Shown piece by piece: positions 1-8,627 of a DNA stretch of 38,723 nt. The DNA is taken from contig DYQZ01000003.1 of the NCBI GenBank assembly GCA_020719005.1, positions 1 through 38,723 on the forward strand, given 5' to 3'. Under the pieces are notes generated by a model that was not told where the DNA came from, searched no databases, and saw only the letters and a program-made list of their open reading frames with translations. This stretch comes from Candidatus Omnitrophus sp. GTDB lineage: Bacteria > Omnitrophota > Gorgyraeia > Zapsychrales > Fredricksoniimonadaceae. Each line of letters begins with the position of its first letter. The first letter of the stretch is position 1. A program made the translations under genes and the position numbers.

Positions 1-2
1 GA

Positions 3-1475
3 AAGACTTCTTCCACGAGCGTGCGCACGGATGAAACATCTCTCGGAAAAACATCGACCGTCACCATGTCAGAAAGCGGACGTTTTGATAACGGCCTTGA
101 TCTTACGGCGGAACGCTCTCTCGGCACAGGTGCCAATTTGGCAGAACGTCTGGAGAGTTATAAAGTAACGCGGGACCGTTCGGGGCTTAAGACAGAAACA
201 TCTTACGGACGGAAATACGCGGAAAATCAGATCGAGCGGACAGCCTCGAATATTTTTGGTCTTTCCGGTGACATCAATGATAAATGGGCGGCAAGCGCTT
301 CTCTTGAACAGGGTAACGTGCAGAATCCCGACGGATCAAAGTCAGATCGTATTGCGCTTGCGACCGGTCTTGGGTATCTTGAGAAAGACCCTGAGACGGG
401 CAAAGATGTGTTCAAAAGCTCAACCAAACTTGAAGTGCGCGCTGACCGCGGGGCGAATGACAAGGATCAGTTTTTGGTGTATCAGTCCATGGAAGGCAAG
501 GTCAGTGATGAAATGACCCTGTCTGCGAAATTGGAAGGGGCACAGACGAAGAATCTTGATACCAACAAGACAGAGGCCCAATACAAAGAGATCGTGCTTG
601 GTGCCGCGTATCGTCCGATCGCCGATGATCGTTTGAATTTATTCGGACGCTATACATACAAAGAAAATCAAAAGCCGGATGGCCAGGAAAATACGACCGG
701 CATCGAAGAAAGCAAGATGCATGTGGTCTCGGCGGATGCGGCTTATGACATCAATGATCAGTGGCAGATGGTCGAGCGCATCGCGGTCCGGATCATGGAA
801 GAGAAAGTGGAAGGGTTTGATTTTGCTAAGACCCACACGTGGCTCATGATCAACCGTTTGAATTATCGTGTTAACCAGGATTGGAAGATCGGCGGTGAAT
901 ATCGCGTCCTCACTCAACAGGAAGCCAAGGACCAGAAGCGCGGGTTCCTTTTTGAAGCGGTCCGCAGCGTCAATGATAATGTTGAAATGGGCATCGGGTA
1001 TAACTTCACGAATTTCATCGATGACCTGACCAATCTGGATTATACCGTTCAGGGGCCGTATATCCGCATGACTGGTAAGCTGTATGATCGAACGCCTGAA
1101 GAGCGCACACGGGCGCGTGCCAAGTGGCGTGAGCGCCGTATTGAGCAGTATGCGTGGAGAATGGTGCATGATGAATTCCGCAGAAAAGACAGCCCGCTTG
1201 TTCTCGAACTAAATCAGATGTATCAGATGGGCCGTGTCGCCTCTGACCTCAGCCGTTATGAAGAAGCACGCACTATTTATAAAGATGTGCTCCTCGTGAC
1301 CCAGATGATGTACGAGGAGGCCGCGCAGTTCGTGCGCCAGCACATTGCTTTTGAAGAAGAACTTTACAATGCGTCCCAGCGCGCCAGGGAATATTACGAT
1401 AAAGGCGAGTATTGGACCGCGAGGAAATTATGGGAGAAAATTCTGGAAGAAGCCCAAAAGGCTGTGCTAGAATAA
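3..1475 (+). CDS. C-terminal part of a large outer-membrane beta-barrel protein with a helical TPR-like tail (5' end missing)
   Basis: The frame is already open at the first complete codon (position 3), so this is the end of a longer gene; the GTG at 21 is only an internal codon. Residues up to about 360 (counted from that GTG) are alternating amphipathic strands separated by charged turns, ending with GYNFTNFIDDLTNLDY and a following GPYIRMTGKLYD. That signature is typical of barrels at the ends of very large surface proteins. Unusually, about 125 mostly helical residues follow the barrel. They are rich in Arg, Glu and aromatics and include SRYEEARTIYKDVLL and GEYWTARKLWEKIL, which look like TPR helices. 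This tail resembles the repeats of the large TPR protein encoded just downstream, so the two may interact. No substrate can be inferred. Confidence 0.75.
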   Translation, partial: KTSSTSVRTDETSLGKTSTVTMSESGRFDNGLDLTAERSLGTGANLAERLESYKVTRDRSGLKTETSYGRKYAENQIERTASNIFGLSGDINDKWAASASLEQGNVQNPDGSKSDRIALATGLGYLEKDPETGKDVFKSSTKLEVRADRGANDKDQFLVYQSMEGKVSDEMTLSAKLEGAQTKNLDTNKTEAQYKEIVLGAAYRPIADDRLNLFGRYTYKENQKPDGQENTTGIEESKMHVVSADAAYDINDQWQMVERIAVRIMEEKVEGFDFAKTHTWLMINRLNYRVNQDWKIGGEYRVLTQQEAKDQKRGFLFEAVRSVNDNVEMGIGYNFTNFIDDLTNLDYTVQGPYIRMTGKLYDRTPEERTRARAKWRERRIEQYAWRMVHDEFRRKDSPLVLELNQMYQMGRVASDLSRYEEARTIYKDVLLVTQMMYEEAAQFVRQHIAFEEELYNASQRAREYYDKGEYWTARKLWEKILEEAQKAVLE

Positions 1476-1622
1476 CTTCTGTTCCAGTTAATTATATAGT
1501 ATTTATAAATAGTCGTATCCGTATATAAAGTTTTTTCCGTCGGGTTTCGGTGTTATTTTCTTAATAAACGACCTTAAACTAAGGCCTGTGTCCGCCACGT
1601 GAGACCATCACTTTATTATATT
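1476..1622. other. AT-rich intergenic region, probable promoter region of the TPR-giant cluster
   Basis: About 147 bp separate the barrel gene from the best start of the TPR gene. The first half is very AT-rich and contains several TATAAT-like stretches (for example TATAAA near 1504-1509), but I see no convincing -35 box at the right spacing. I see no strong hairpin terminator and no clear Shine-Dalgarno before either candidate start (GTG 1599 or ATG 1623). Confidence 0.3.
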
Positions 1623-4600
1623 ATGACAATAAGAACGCGAACGATCCTGTCGATCTGCGCTGTTATTTTCCTCATTGCCATTGCTGACGCGCCGGCTCAA
1701 GTTCTTGTTGATGGTCAGCCCTCTGTTCTAAAAGAAGACAAAGCCCAGTCCAGTTATGTTTATGATCTGAAGGATCTCATTAAGAAATCCCGTGAGAACA
1801 TCAAGAATGTCAACGGGAAGATCAAGGAACAGGCTGTCATCAAGCGCAATCAAAAGCGCGAAGAAAAAGCCCGTGAATATTATGAGCAGGCGCAGAAGCT
1901 CGCCGAAGAAGGCCGCCTGGATGAATCCCGCCAGCTTTATGAAAAAGCTGTTCAGATCACTGAACATCCTGAGATGCAATACTACATCAAGGAAAGCGCC
2001 GCGCGCGGAAAAGCCCAGTCATCCGCACTTAAAAAAGAAGAAGAAGAGGCAGAACGCCGCCTGACCGATGAAGAGAAGAACAGTCTTCAGCGTGTTGAAG
2101 GGACATATCAGACAGCCGTTTCTTTATATAAGCAGTTGAAATTCCGTGAAGCCAAGGATGAATTTGAGTCCGTTGAGGAGATCTATCCGGGCTATAAAGC
2201 GGTCCGCAGTTATCTTCAGATCATTGAACAGGACATTGCCCAGGCCGATCAGACCGCAATGAAAGAACAGAAGAAAGAGATCGAGCGTCAACAGAAAGAC
2301 GTTGATATCGCGCGTCTTCGGGAAAAAGAACAGTGGCGTAAAGAGATCGAGAAAAAAGAACAGGCACGTGTTGACCAGCTGAAGAAGCAGGCTGAGGGCG
2401 TTTACATTGACGCCATGCAGTTATATAAAGAACGCAAATACGCGGCCGCAAAAGAAAAGTTCCAGGAAGTTGAATGGGTCGTTCCTGATTATAAAGCCAC
2501 GCGTGCATATTTGAATCGTATCGATCAGGATGTCGACGCAGATCGCCTACGCAGTGTCAAGGAGCGTGAAGAGGATCTGGAGAAACAGCGTTGGCAGGAA
2601 ACGCTGGAGGGTAGAAAACAGGAAGAGCTCCGCAAGAAAGCCTTTCAATTAAAAGAAAAAGACCGGTTGGCCGGGTTGGCCGAGCAGGCTGAATTTGTTT
2701 ATGTGGCGGCCGTGGCGCTTTTTGAAAAGAATCTTTTGGCTCAGGCCAAAGAAAAGTTCACGGAAGTCGAAACGATCTATCCCGAGTATAAGTCCACCCG
2801 TTCTTACTTAATGAAGATTGACCAGACCTTTGCCGGTGAAAAAGAACGTGAACTTGCCGCCCAGCGCAGCAGTGAGGAACAAAAGATCTGGGAAGAGGAA
2901 ATGAACCGCAAGAAAGCGGAAAAAGAATCTTTCCAACAGCGCGTGGATGAAGCGGATTCTTTTTATAATACCGCTTCTGATCTTTATAAAATGGGCCGCC
3001 TGATCGAAGCCAAGGAAAAATTCCTCGAAGTGGATCAGCGTGTTCCGGATTATAAATCCACACGTTCTCTCTTAAAGCGCATTGATGAGGATATTGAGCT
3101 TTTGGTCAAGACCCGTCGTCATGAAAGCGGTCTGGCGGATCAACGCGCCGAGATCGAGCGTTTGAAACAGCAGAAGACGGATGCTGAAAAGTTGTATACC
3201 GAGGCGATCGTGGCTTATGACGCCAAGGAATATGAAACAGCCCGTTCCAAGTTCGAGGGTGTGGAGAAGATCTTCGTCGATTATAAGAAGACAAAGTTTT
3301 ATATCGAGCGCATTGCTGAAGATATCAAGGCGCGGGAAGAGCAGCGTTTGTTGCAGGCAAAAGAAAAGACAGCAGAAGCGTCCTACACCGAGGCGATCGC
3401 GCTATATAACAGTGAGCAGTTTGATGAAGCCAAGAAGAAGTTCATTGAAGTCCAGGCCACGGTCCCTAACTATAAGACCGTTCCTGACTATCTCGACAAG
3501 ATCGATGATGATATTATCCGCAAGAAAGAAAAAGAATTGATCCGCCTGCGTGAGCTTCAGGCTGAAGGCCCTTATAATCAGGCCATGACCTCCTATCAGC
3601 AAGGGGATTTTGAGTCGGCCAAGCAAAAGTTCCTCGAAGTCACCGCGATCTTCCCTGAATATAAAGAGACAGGGAAGTATATCGCGCGTATCGACGATGA
3701 TATCGAACGTCAGAAAAAAGAGATCGATGAACGTAAACGCGCCGAAAGCGCTGACTCGAACTATACACAGGCGCTTGCTTTATATCAGGCCGGGGATTTC
3801 GTCTCTGCGAAAGAAAAGTTCGTTAAAACAGAGATCGCGTATCCCGACTACAAAGACACCTCCCGCTATCTTGCGCGCATCGACAGTGATATTGCATTAA
3901 AGAAACAGCAGGATGATCAAACGCGCCGTTCTCTCGAAGCAGATCCTGTTTATCTTCAGGCTTTGTCCCTTTATAAGGAACAGGAATTCTACGAAGCGAA
4001 GAAGAAATTCATGCAGGTGCAGGTTGTTTATCCGAACTATAAAGATACGGTTCTTTATTTATCCCGCATTGATGCTGATATGGCCAAGCGTGAGGATCGT
4101 ATCGAGCGTCAGGAAAAGAACCGCCGGGCAGATGCCCTTTATACCGAGGCCATGACGCTTTATGCTGAGCGCAAGTTCGTGGAAGCCAAAGAAAAACTTT
4201 TTCAGATCACGGCCATCGATCCGGAATACAAGAATACGCGTTCTTATTTATCCCGCATTGATAAGGATATCGTTGATGAGGTCTCCCGTCTTAATAAGGG
4301 AAGGCTTGAGGCTCAGGCTGAGGCTCCTTATGCAGAGGCGATCAATTTGTATCATGACCGTCAGTTCGAGGAAGCAAAGGTCAAATTCATGGAGGTCGGT
4401 AAGATCCTTCCTGACTATAAGAAGAGCAGGTCTTATCTTTCGAGGATCGATCAGGATATCCGCGACTTGAAGAAGGAAGCAGAAAAAGCACGCCTTAAGA
4501 AAGCCGAAGCTTTGTATCAGGAAGCGACCGTACTTGCCCAACAGAACAATGACGCGCTTGCGTTTGAGACGTTCTCACTGCTTGAGGGGATATATCCTGA

Positions 4601-7600
4601 CTATAAAGCGGTCCGGAAGAACATTGAGACGCTCCGTGTAAAATTGGTCAAGTCCGGCGTGAATGTTGATGCGATCGCCATCCGGTCTTCTGTCAAAGCA
4701 CAACAAGTTACCCTGCCTAAGACGGCGGATGCGGCGGTATTGACATTATATAAAGAGGCTGTTGAACTTTATAAAAACAAGAATTATGAGGATGCCAGGG
4801 CTAAATTCCAAGAACTTGAAAAGACGTCAGTCAACTACCGTTCGACCCGTAAATACCTGACATCCATCGCGGCATTATTAGATCCCGCTACACCCGTAAA
4901 ACAAGAAGTAGAAAAGCCAAAAGCGCTTGTTGTTTCCTCCAAGATGCTGTCTGTTCCGGCGGCCAAGAAAAGCATTGCTAATGAGGAGTCCTTACTCGCA
5001 AAGGCCGAACCTCTTTATATCGAAGCGGTCGCTCTTTATAAGGAAGGGAAGCATGCGGATGCAAAGACGCAATTTGAAGCCGTTTCCGGTGTGATCAAGA
5101 ATTATAAATCGACCAGAACCTATCTTAAGATGATCGATGAGGCTAAAGGCAAAGAAAATGTTCCGGCTGTTGTCACCTCTGTCACGACAACCCGCCTGAG
5201 TGATCAGGATGAAGCCGCGGTCCGTGAATTGGCTGCGCGTTCAGCCGCGATCTATCGTCAGATCAGGACGCTTTCTGAAGATCGGAACCTTGCTTCGACC
5301 GAGCGCACGTTCTCCCGTGTTGACAAGATCCTTGCCAATATCGAAGACGAACAAAAGCGCATGGCTCTTGATATCGAACGCCGTCAGAAAGAAGAGCAGG
5401 CGGAAGTTGAACGTGAGATGCGGCGCAAGAAGCTTGAAGAGCAGACAAAGAAGACCCAGGTTGTGGTCGCAGAAAAACAAGCAAAGCAGGACGCTGTTGA
5501 AAAGAAACAGCAAGAGGAACGTGAGGCCAGGCTTAAGGCCGAAGAACAGTCGCGGTTGGCACAGCAGAAATTTGAATCCATGTATAAAGAGGCTATGAAT
5601 GCCTATCGTCTTAAAGATTACAAGAAAGCCCGTGCTCAATTTGCTGAGCTTGATAAAGCGAAGCCGGGTTATAAAGATGTTTATAATATGCTGATGCACA
5701 GCGAACGGAAAGCGGCAGAGGCTGATCTCGTCGAAGCTGAAAACAAGGATCGTGGGGAGTTGATGCGTTTGGCGGAGGAAGCGAACGCGTTGAATATGAA
5801 GATCCTGGAGCTTTCACAACAGCGCAATTATGAAGAAATAAAGATCAAGTTCTCAGATCTTGAAGGTTTGCTCAAACAGATCCAGACATTAAGAAGTGCC
5901 ATGATAAGCCGTCGTGATGACTGGTCATCACGCTGGCGCGGACGGATCTCTATTCAGCCCAACAAGAATAATCAGGCGATGGCGAAAGAGACCAAAGCAT
6001 TGACACCTGAAACTGATGGCCGCACCTCAAAAGGGCAGGCCAGGATGCTTTTTAGAGAAGGACAACAGCTGTACAGCAGTCGTCACTTTGCTGAGGCTAA
6101 GGTCAAGTTCATGGAAGCCGCCAGTCTTGATGCAAATCTTAAGGCCGCTCTCACCTATGTGACCCGGATCAATCGTTTGCTGGATCAGCGTGATTTTGAG
6201 AATCAACGCGTCCATAACAAGGATATCCGTCGAGGAATGGAAAAGAAACGGGAAGCCAAAGAAGGCCTGACAGCCGAATTATCCGCTGATCAGCGCTTGT
6301 CCCAAGAGGAGCGTTCACGCAAACTTTTGGAAGATGGCCGTGCTTTATATGGCGAAAAGCGTTATCGCGAAGCGCGTATCAAGTTCGAAGAATTGGCGCA
6401 GATAGGGAATGCTGATCAAGAAAAGAAGGCCACTCGGTACCTTAAACTTACTGAAGATGGCATTGCCTTTGAACGTCAGAAAGTTGAAAAAGAAAAACAC
6501 GCTGAGGAAGAGCGTTATTTGCGTGAACGTCTGGATCAGCTTCGGATCGAACAGCAGGACGTCGAGCGTTCTAAAGACAAACAGCAGCGTGCGACAGAGA
6601 TAGTGACACAGGAGTTGCGCGGATTTCAGACCCAACGTCAGCAAGACCTTCGTGAGATCGAGCAGGCCAATAGGGCTGAACGTGAGAGAATGCTTTCTGA
6701 CAAAGAAAAACTTACCGATGTCGCTGATGATACGGAAGATAAAGAACGGGCAAAATTCGACAAGCTGGCGCGTAAAGAAAAGATGCCTAAAGAAGGCCAG
6801 GTCATTCTGCCGGCGCCGGTTGTGGCCGTTCCGCCTCCTCTTCCGGAGAAGGTCAAAGAAACACCGCAACCAAAACCGGTCGTGGTCAAGAAGACTGTTG
6901 TAAGACATCAGGAGCCAGCGATCGATCTTGAAAAGTTCCGCCGTGAAAAGAAGAAGATCGAGCATGAAGATAAGCGGCTTAGAGAGAAGGATGCAGCGTT
7001 AAGAAAGTCATTGCAGCGTGAACAGGAGAAGGCGGTTTCTTGTTTACGTGCCAAGGAAGAGCTTCTTAAGAAAGAAGAAGCGTTGATAATTGTTCCCAAG
7101 CCCGTGGTCTCGGCACAACCGGTCACTGTTGATCAAAAGAGCGAAATAAAGAAAGAAACGCCCATCGTTGTTAAGGCAACGGCGATCGCGGCCGAAAAAG
7201 ATAAGACGGACCTATTGACTCAGGCGGCCATCGAAGAAAGACGGATGCTGGCAGAACAGCGCAGCGCCATTCATAAGGATTTTGAGGCGGGCGTGGACAG
7301 GCTTTATAACGATGCTGTTGTTCTTTATCAGGCGCGTCAGTATGAAGATGCGTATGAGGATTTCATCCAGGTAAATAAAATGATCAAGGAATATAAAAAG
7401 ACTGCTTATTATTTAAAGAAGATCAACAAGATGCCGAAAAAGAATGAAACACGTCTTTTACTACAGCCTGTCGTTGTCCCGAAAAGCAAGGACGAGACGA
7501 AAAAGCCAGAAGTGCCCAAGCCTGTTGAAGAGCCCAAGCCCGTCGATTCATATAAGCCGGTCATGGCTTCTCCCGCCCAAAGTGCAGAGCGTTCAGCGAC

Positions 7601-7646
7601 TGTTACGAATGTGCTGGATCTCTTTGATCCGAATGTCAATAAATGA
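1623..7646 (+). CDS. Giant periplasmic TPR-like repeat protein (about 2,007 aa)
   Basis: I prefer ATG 1623 over GTG 1599 because it puts a clean signal peptide at the N-terminus (MTIRTRTILSICAVIFLIAI, then ADAPAQ with cleavage near APA/Q). The mature protein carries about 19 repeats of 45-50 conserved residues separated by charged linkers. Each unit reads roughly Y-x-x-A-x-x-L-Y, then F-x-E-A-K-x-K-F-x-E-V, then P-x-Y-K-x-T-R-x-Y-L-x-R-I-D-x-D-I. The A-x-x-L-Y and E-A-x-x-x-F helices are TPR-like; the third helix with RIDxDI is characteristic of this protein. Long Glu/Lys/Arg coiled-coil segments lie in the second half. Two Pro-Lys-rich, TonB-like linkers (near residues 1725-1765 and 1945-1985) flank the last repeat. 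It is probably a periplasm-spanning scaffold. It heads a cluster with a coiled-coil membrane protein and an AsmA-like protein. The exact role is unknown. Confidence 0.85.
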   Translation: MTIRTRTILSICAVIFLIAIADAPAQVLVDGQPSVLKEDKAQSSYVYDLKDLIKKSRENIKNVNGKIKEQAVIKRNQKREEKAREYYEQAQKLAEEGRLDESRQLYEKAVQITEHPEMQYYIKESAARGKAQSSALKKEEEEAERRLTDEEKNSLQRVEGTYQTAVSLYKQLKFREAKDEFESVEEIYPGYKAVRSYLQIIEQDIAQADQTAMKEQKKEIERQQKDVDIARLREKEQWRKEIEKKEQARVDQLKKQAEGVYIDAMQLYKERKYAAAKEKFQEVEWVVPDYKATRAYLNRIDQDVDADRLRSVKEREEDLEKQRWQETLEGRKQEELRKKAFQLKEKDRLAGLAEQAEFVYVAAVALFEKNLLAQAKEKFTEVETIYPEYKSTRSYLMKIDQTFAGEKERELAAQRSSEEQKIWEEEMNRKKAEKESFQQRVDEADSFYNTASDLYKMGRLIEAKEKFLEVDQRVPDYKSTRSLLKRIDEDIELLVKTRRHESGLADQRAEIERLKQQKTDAEKLYTEAIVAYDAKEYETARSKFEGVEKIFVDYKKTKFYIERIAEDIKAREEQRLLQAKEKTAEASYTEAIALYNSEQFDEAKKKFIEVQATVPNYKTVPDYLDKIDDDIIRKKEKELIRLRELQAEGPYNQAMTSYQQGDFESAKQKFLEVTAIFPEYKETGKYIARIDDDIERQKKEIDERKRAESADSNYTQALALYQAGDFVSAKEKFVKTEIAYPDYKDTSRYLARIDSDIALKKQQDDQTRRSLEADPVYLQALSLYKEQEFYEAKKKFMQVQVVYPNYKDTVLYLSRIDADMAKREDRIERQEKNRRADALYTEAMTLYAERKFVEAKEKLFQITAIDPEYKNTRSYLSRIDKDIVDEVSRLNKGRLEAQAEAPYAEAINLYHDRQFEEAKVKFMEVGKILPDYKKSRSYLSRIDQDIRDLKKEAEKARLKKAEALYQEATVLAQQNNDALAFETFSLLEGIYPDYKAVRKNIETLRVKLVKSGVNVDAIAIRSSVKAQQVTLPKTADAAVLTLYKEAVELYKNKNYEDARAKFQELEKTSVNYRSTRKYLTSIAALLDPATPVKQEVEKPKALVVSSKMLSVPAAKKSIANEESLLAKAEPLYIEAVALYKEGKHADAKTQFEAVSGVIKNYKSTRTYLKMIDEAKGKENVPAVVTSVTTTRLSDQDEAAVRELAARSAAIYRQIRTLSEDRNLASTERTFSRVDKILANIEDEQKRMALDIERRQKEEQAEVEREMRRKKLEEQTKKTQVVVAEKQAKQDAVEKKQQEEREARLKAEEQSRLAQQKFESMYKEAMNAYRLKDYKKARAQFAELDKAKPGYKDVYNMLMHSERKAAEADLVEAENKDRGELMRLAEEANALNMKILELSQQRNYEEIKIKFSDLEGLLKQIQTLRSAMISRRDDWSSRWRGRISIQPNKNNQAMAKETKALTPETDGRTSKGQARMLFREGQQLYSSRHFAEAKVKFMEAASLDANLKAALTYVTRINRLLDQRDFENQRVHNKDIRRGMEKKREAKEGLTAELSADQRLSQEERSRKLLEDGRALYGEKRYREARIKFEELAQIGNADQEKKATRYLKLTEDGIAFERQKVEKEKHAEEERYLRERLDQLRIEQQDVERSKDKQQRATEIVTQELRGFQTQRQQDLREIEQANRAERERMLSDKEKLTDVADDTEDKERAKFDKLARKEKMPKEGQVILPAPVVAVPPPLPEKVKETPQPKPVVVKKTVVRHQEPAIDLEKFRREKKKIEHEDKRLREKDAALRKSLQREQEKAVSCLRAKEELLKKEEALIIVPKPVVSAQPVTVDQKSEIKKETPIVVKATAIAAEKDKTDLLTQAAIEERRMLAEQRSAIHKDFEAGVDRLYNDAVVLYQARQYEDAYEDFIQVNKMIKEYKKTAYYLKKINKMPKKNETRLLLQPVVVPKSKDETKKPEVPKPVEEPKPVDSYKPVMASPAQSAERSATVTNVLDLFDPNVNK
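2092..7410 (+). repeat. About 19 TPR-like protein repeats within the giant periplasmic protein
   Basis: Repeat units of roughly 45-50 conserved residues, with linkers giving a spacing of about 65-75 residues, recur from residue about 155 onward; a more diverged unit precedes them. The first dozen are nearly regular, each ending in a variant of SYLxRIDxDI. Later units are further apart, more diverged and separated by coiled coil. DNA identity between neighbouring units is low, so the repeats are old at nucleotide level. Confidence 0.8.
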
Positions 7647-7689
7647 TGTCTCATAGATCATGGCGGGGATCTTGTCAGGAGAGGATATA

Positions 7690-8622
7690 ATGCGTTGGAT
7701 AGTGTATGCCCTTCTTGCTGTGACTGCTGTTGTGTTCTTCACCAACCGTATTGCCGGTCATGGGAACGGGAGTTTAGCGGGGATCTTTTCACGCGGCCTC
7801 CATCAGGATCAGGTCAAGATGGGCGTTGCCGAAACAGAAAGAGAACGTCGCGAGCTTGATGAACAGATGTTCAATAAGAAATATGATAAGCCTCGTCGTT
7901 CTTTATTTGCGAATGAGAAAGAGGATCTGACGATCAGGGCTTCTTTATGGGAACCCCGACTGCAGGCATTGAATCGTGCCGTTGATTCGGATGTGCTGGA
8001 TCTTTTGGGAAGATTAAAAGGGGACATAGCGCTCTTGGATGAAATGGTGCGCACAAAGTCCATTCCGGAAATAGCTCTCGAGCAGGCTGAAAAAACACGC
8101 GTTCTATGGGGTAAGATCAAGACTATATACGGTGTAGGTGAGCGTGGTATTGGGGAGGCCTCCTCTCGCATTCCATCTGTGGCGACCCCGGTATGCTTGT
8201 CTGATATGAATGCCTCGGATGTAAAGGCCTCTGACGGGAATGATAAGATTTCTGCCGGGCATATTGATGAGTGTCGTCAGAAGGCTATGCAGACGCTTCT
8301 TGCGCTTGATGAGAAAATGCATATGATCGGTGAACAGCTTGGAGATGAACGTCTGAAGGAGCGGGGCAGTACAGCTGAGCGGATGGAAAAGCATCGGGAA
8401 CTCGTCGAGCGTGTTACGCGTATGGCAGAAAAAGGCTATCAAGTGCGTCCGACAAAGGATATATCTGACCAGATCGAACGTTTACGTGAACAGCAAGAGC
8501 GCAGCAAAGATCAAATACAAGAAATGCAGCGTCGTAATATTATTGACACTGCTTCAAGGGATAAACTGCAGGCCATGCAAGAGCGCATGGAGCGGATGAG
8601 AGAGAAAGCATTCAAGGAGTGA
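7690..8622 (+). CDS. Membrane-anchored coiled-coil protein of unknown function (310 aa)
   Basis: ATG 7690 is chosen over the upstream in-frame ATG 7660 because an AGGAGAGG Shine-Dalgarno (about 7677-7684) sits at good spacing before it. The product then starts with a single membrane helix (residues 2-18, MRWIVYALLAVTAVVFF). The rest is charged and helical: a region around residues 80-140 and a C-terminal coiled coil (about 240-310) rich in Arg, Glu, Gln and Met. A less ordered stretch with several Ser and two Cys lies between them. I recognise no catalytic motif or named family. It lies between the TPR giant and an AsmA-like protein, with a stop that abuts the next start region, so it is likely part of the same envelope assembly, with the coiled coil in the periplasm or cytoplasm. 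Confidence 0.75.
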   Translation: MRWIVYALLAVTAVVFFTNRIAGHGNGSLAGIFSRGLHQDQVKMGVAETERERRELDEQMFNKKYDKPRRSLFANEKEDLTIRASLWEPRLQALNRAVDSDVLDLLGRLKGDIALLDEMVRTKSIPEIALEQAEKTRVLWGKIKTIYGVGERGIGEASSRIPSVATPVCLSDMNASDVKASDGNDKISAGHIDECRQKAMQTLLALDEKMHMIGEQLGDERLKERGSTAERMEKHRELVERVTRMAEKGYQVRPTKDISDQIERLREQQERSKDQIQEMQRRNIIDTASRDKLQAMQERMERMREKAFKE

Positions 8623-8627
8623 TCAAC

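Noticed and set aside
5241-6965. Minus-strand open frames inside the TPR giant
   Set aside because: They are low-complexity shadows of Lys/Glu-rich codons; the plus-strand frame shows clear conserved repeats.
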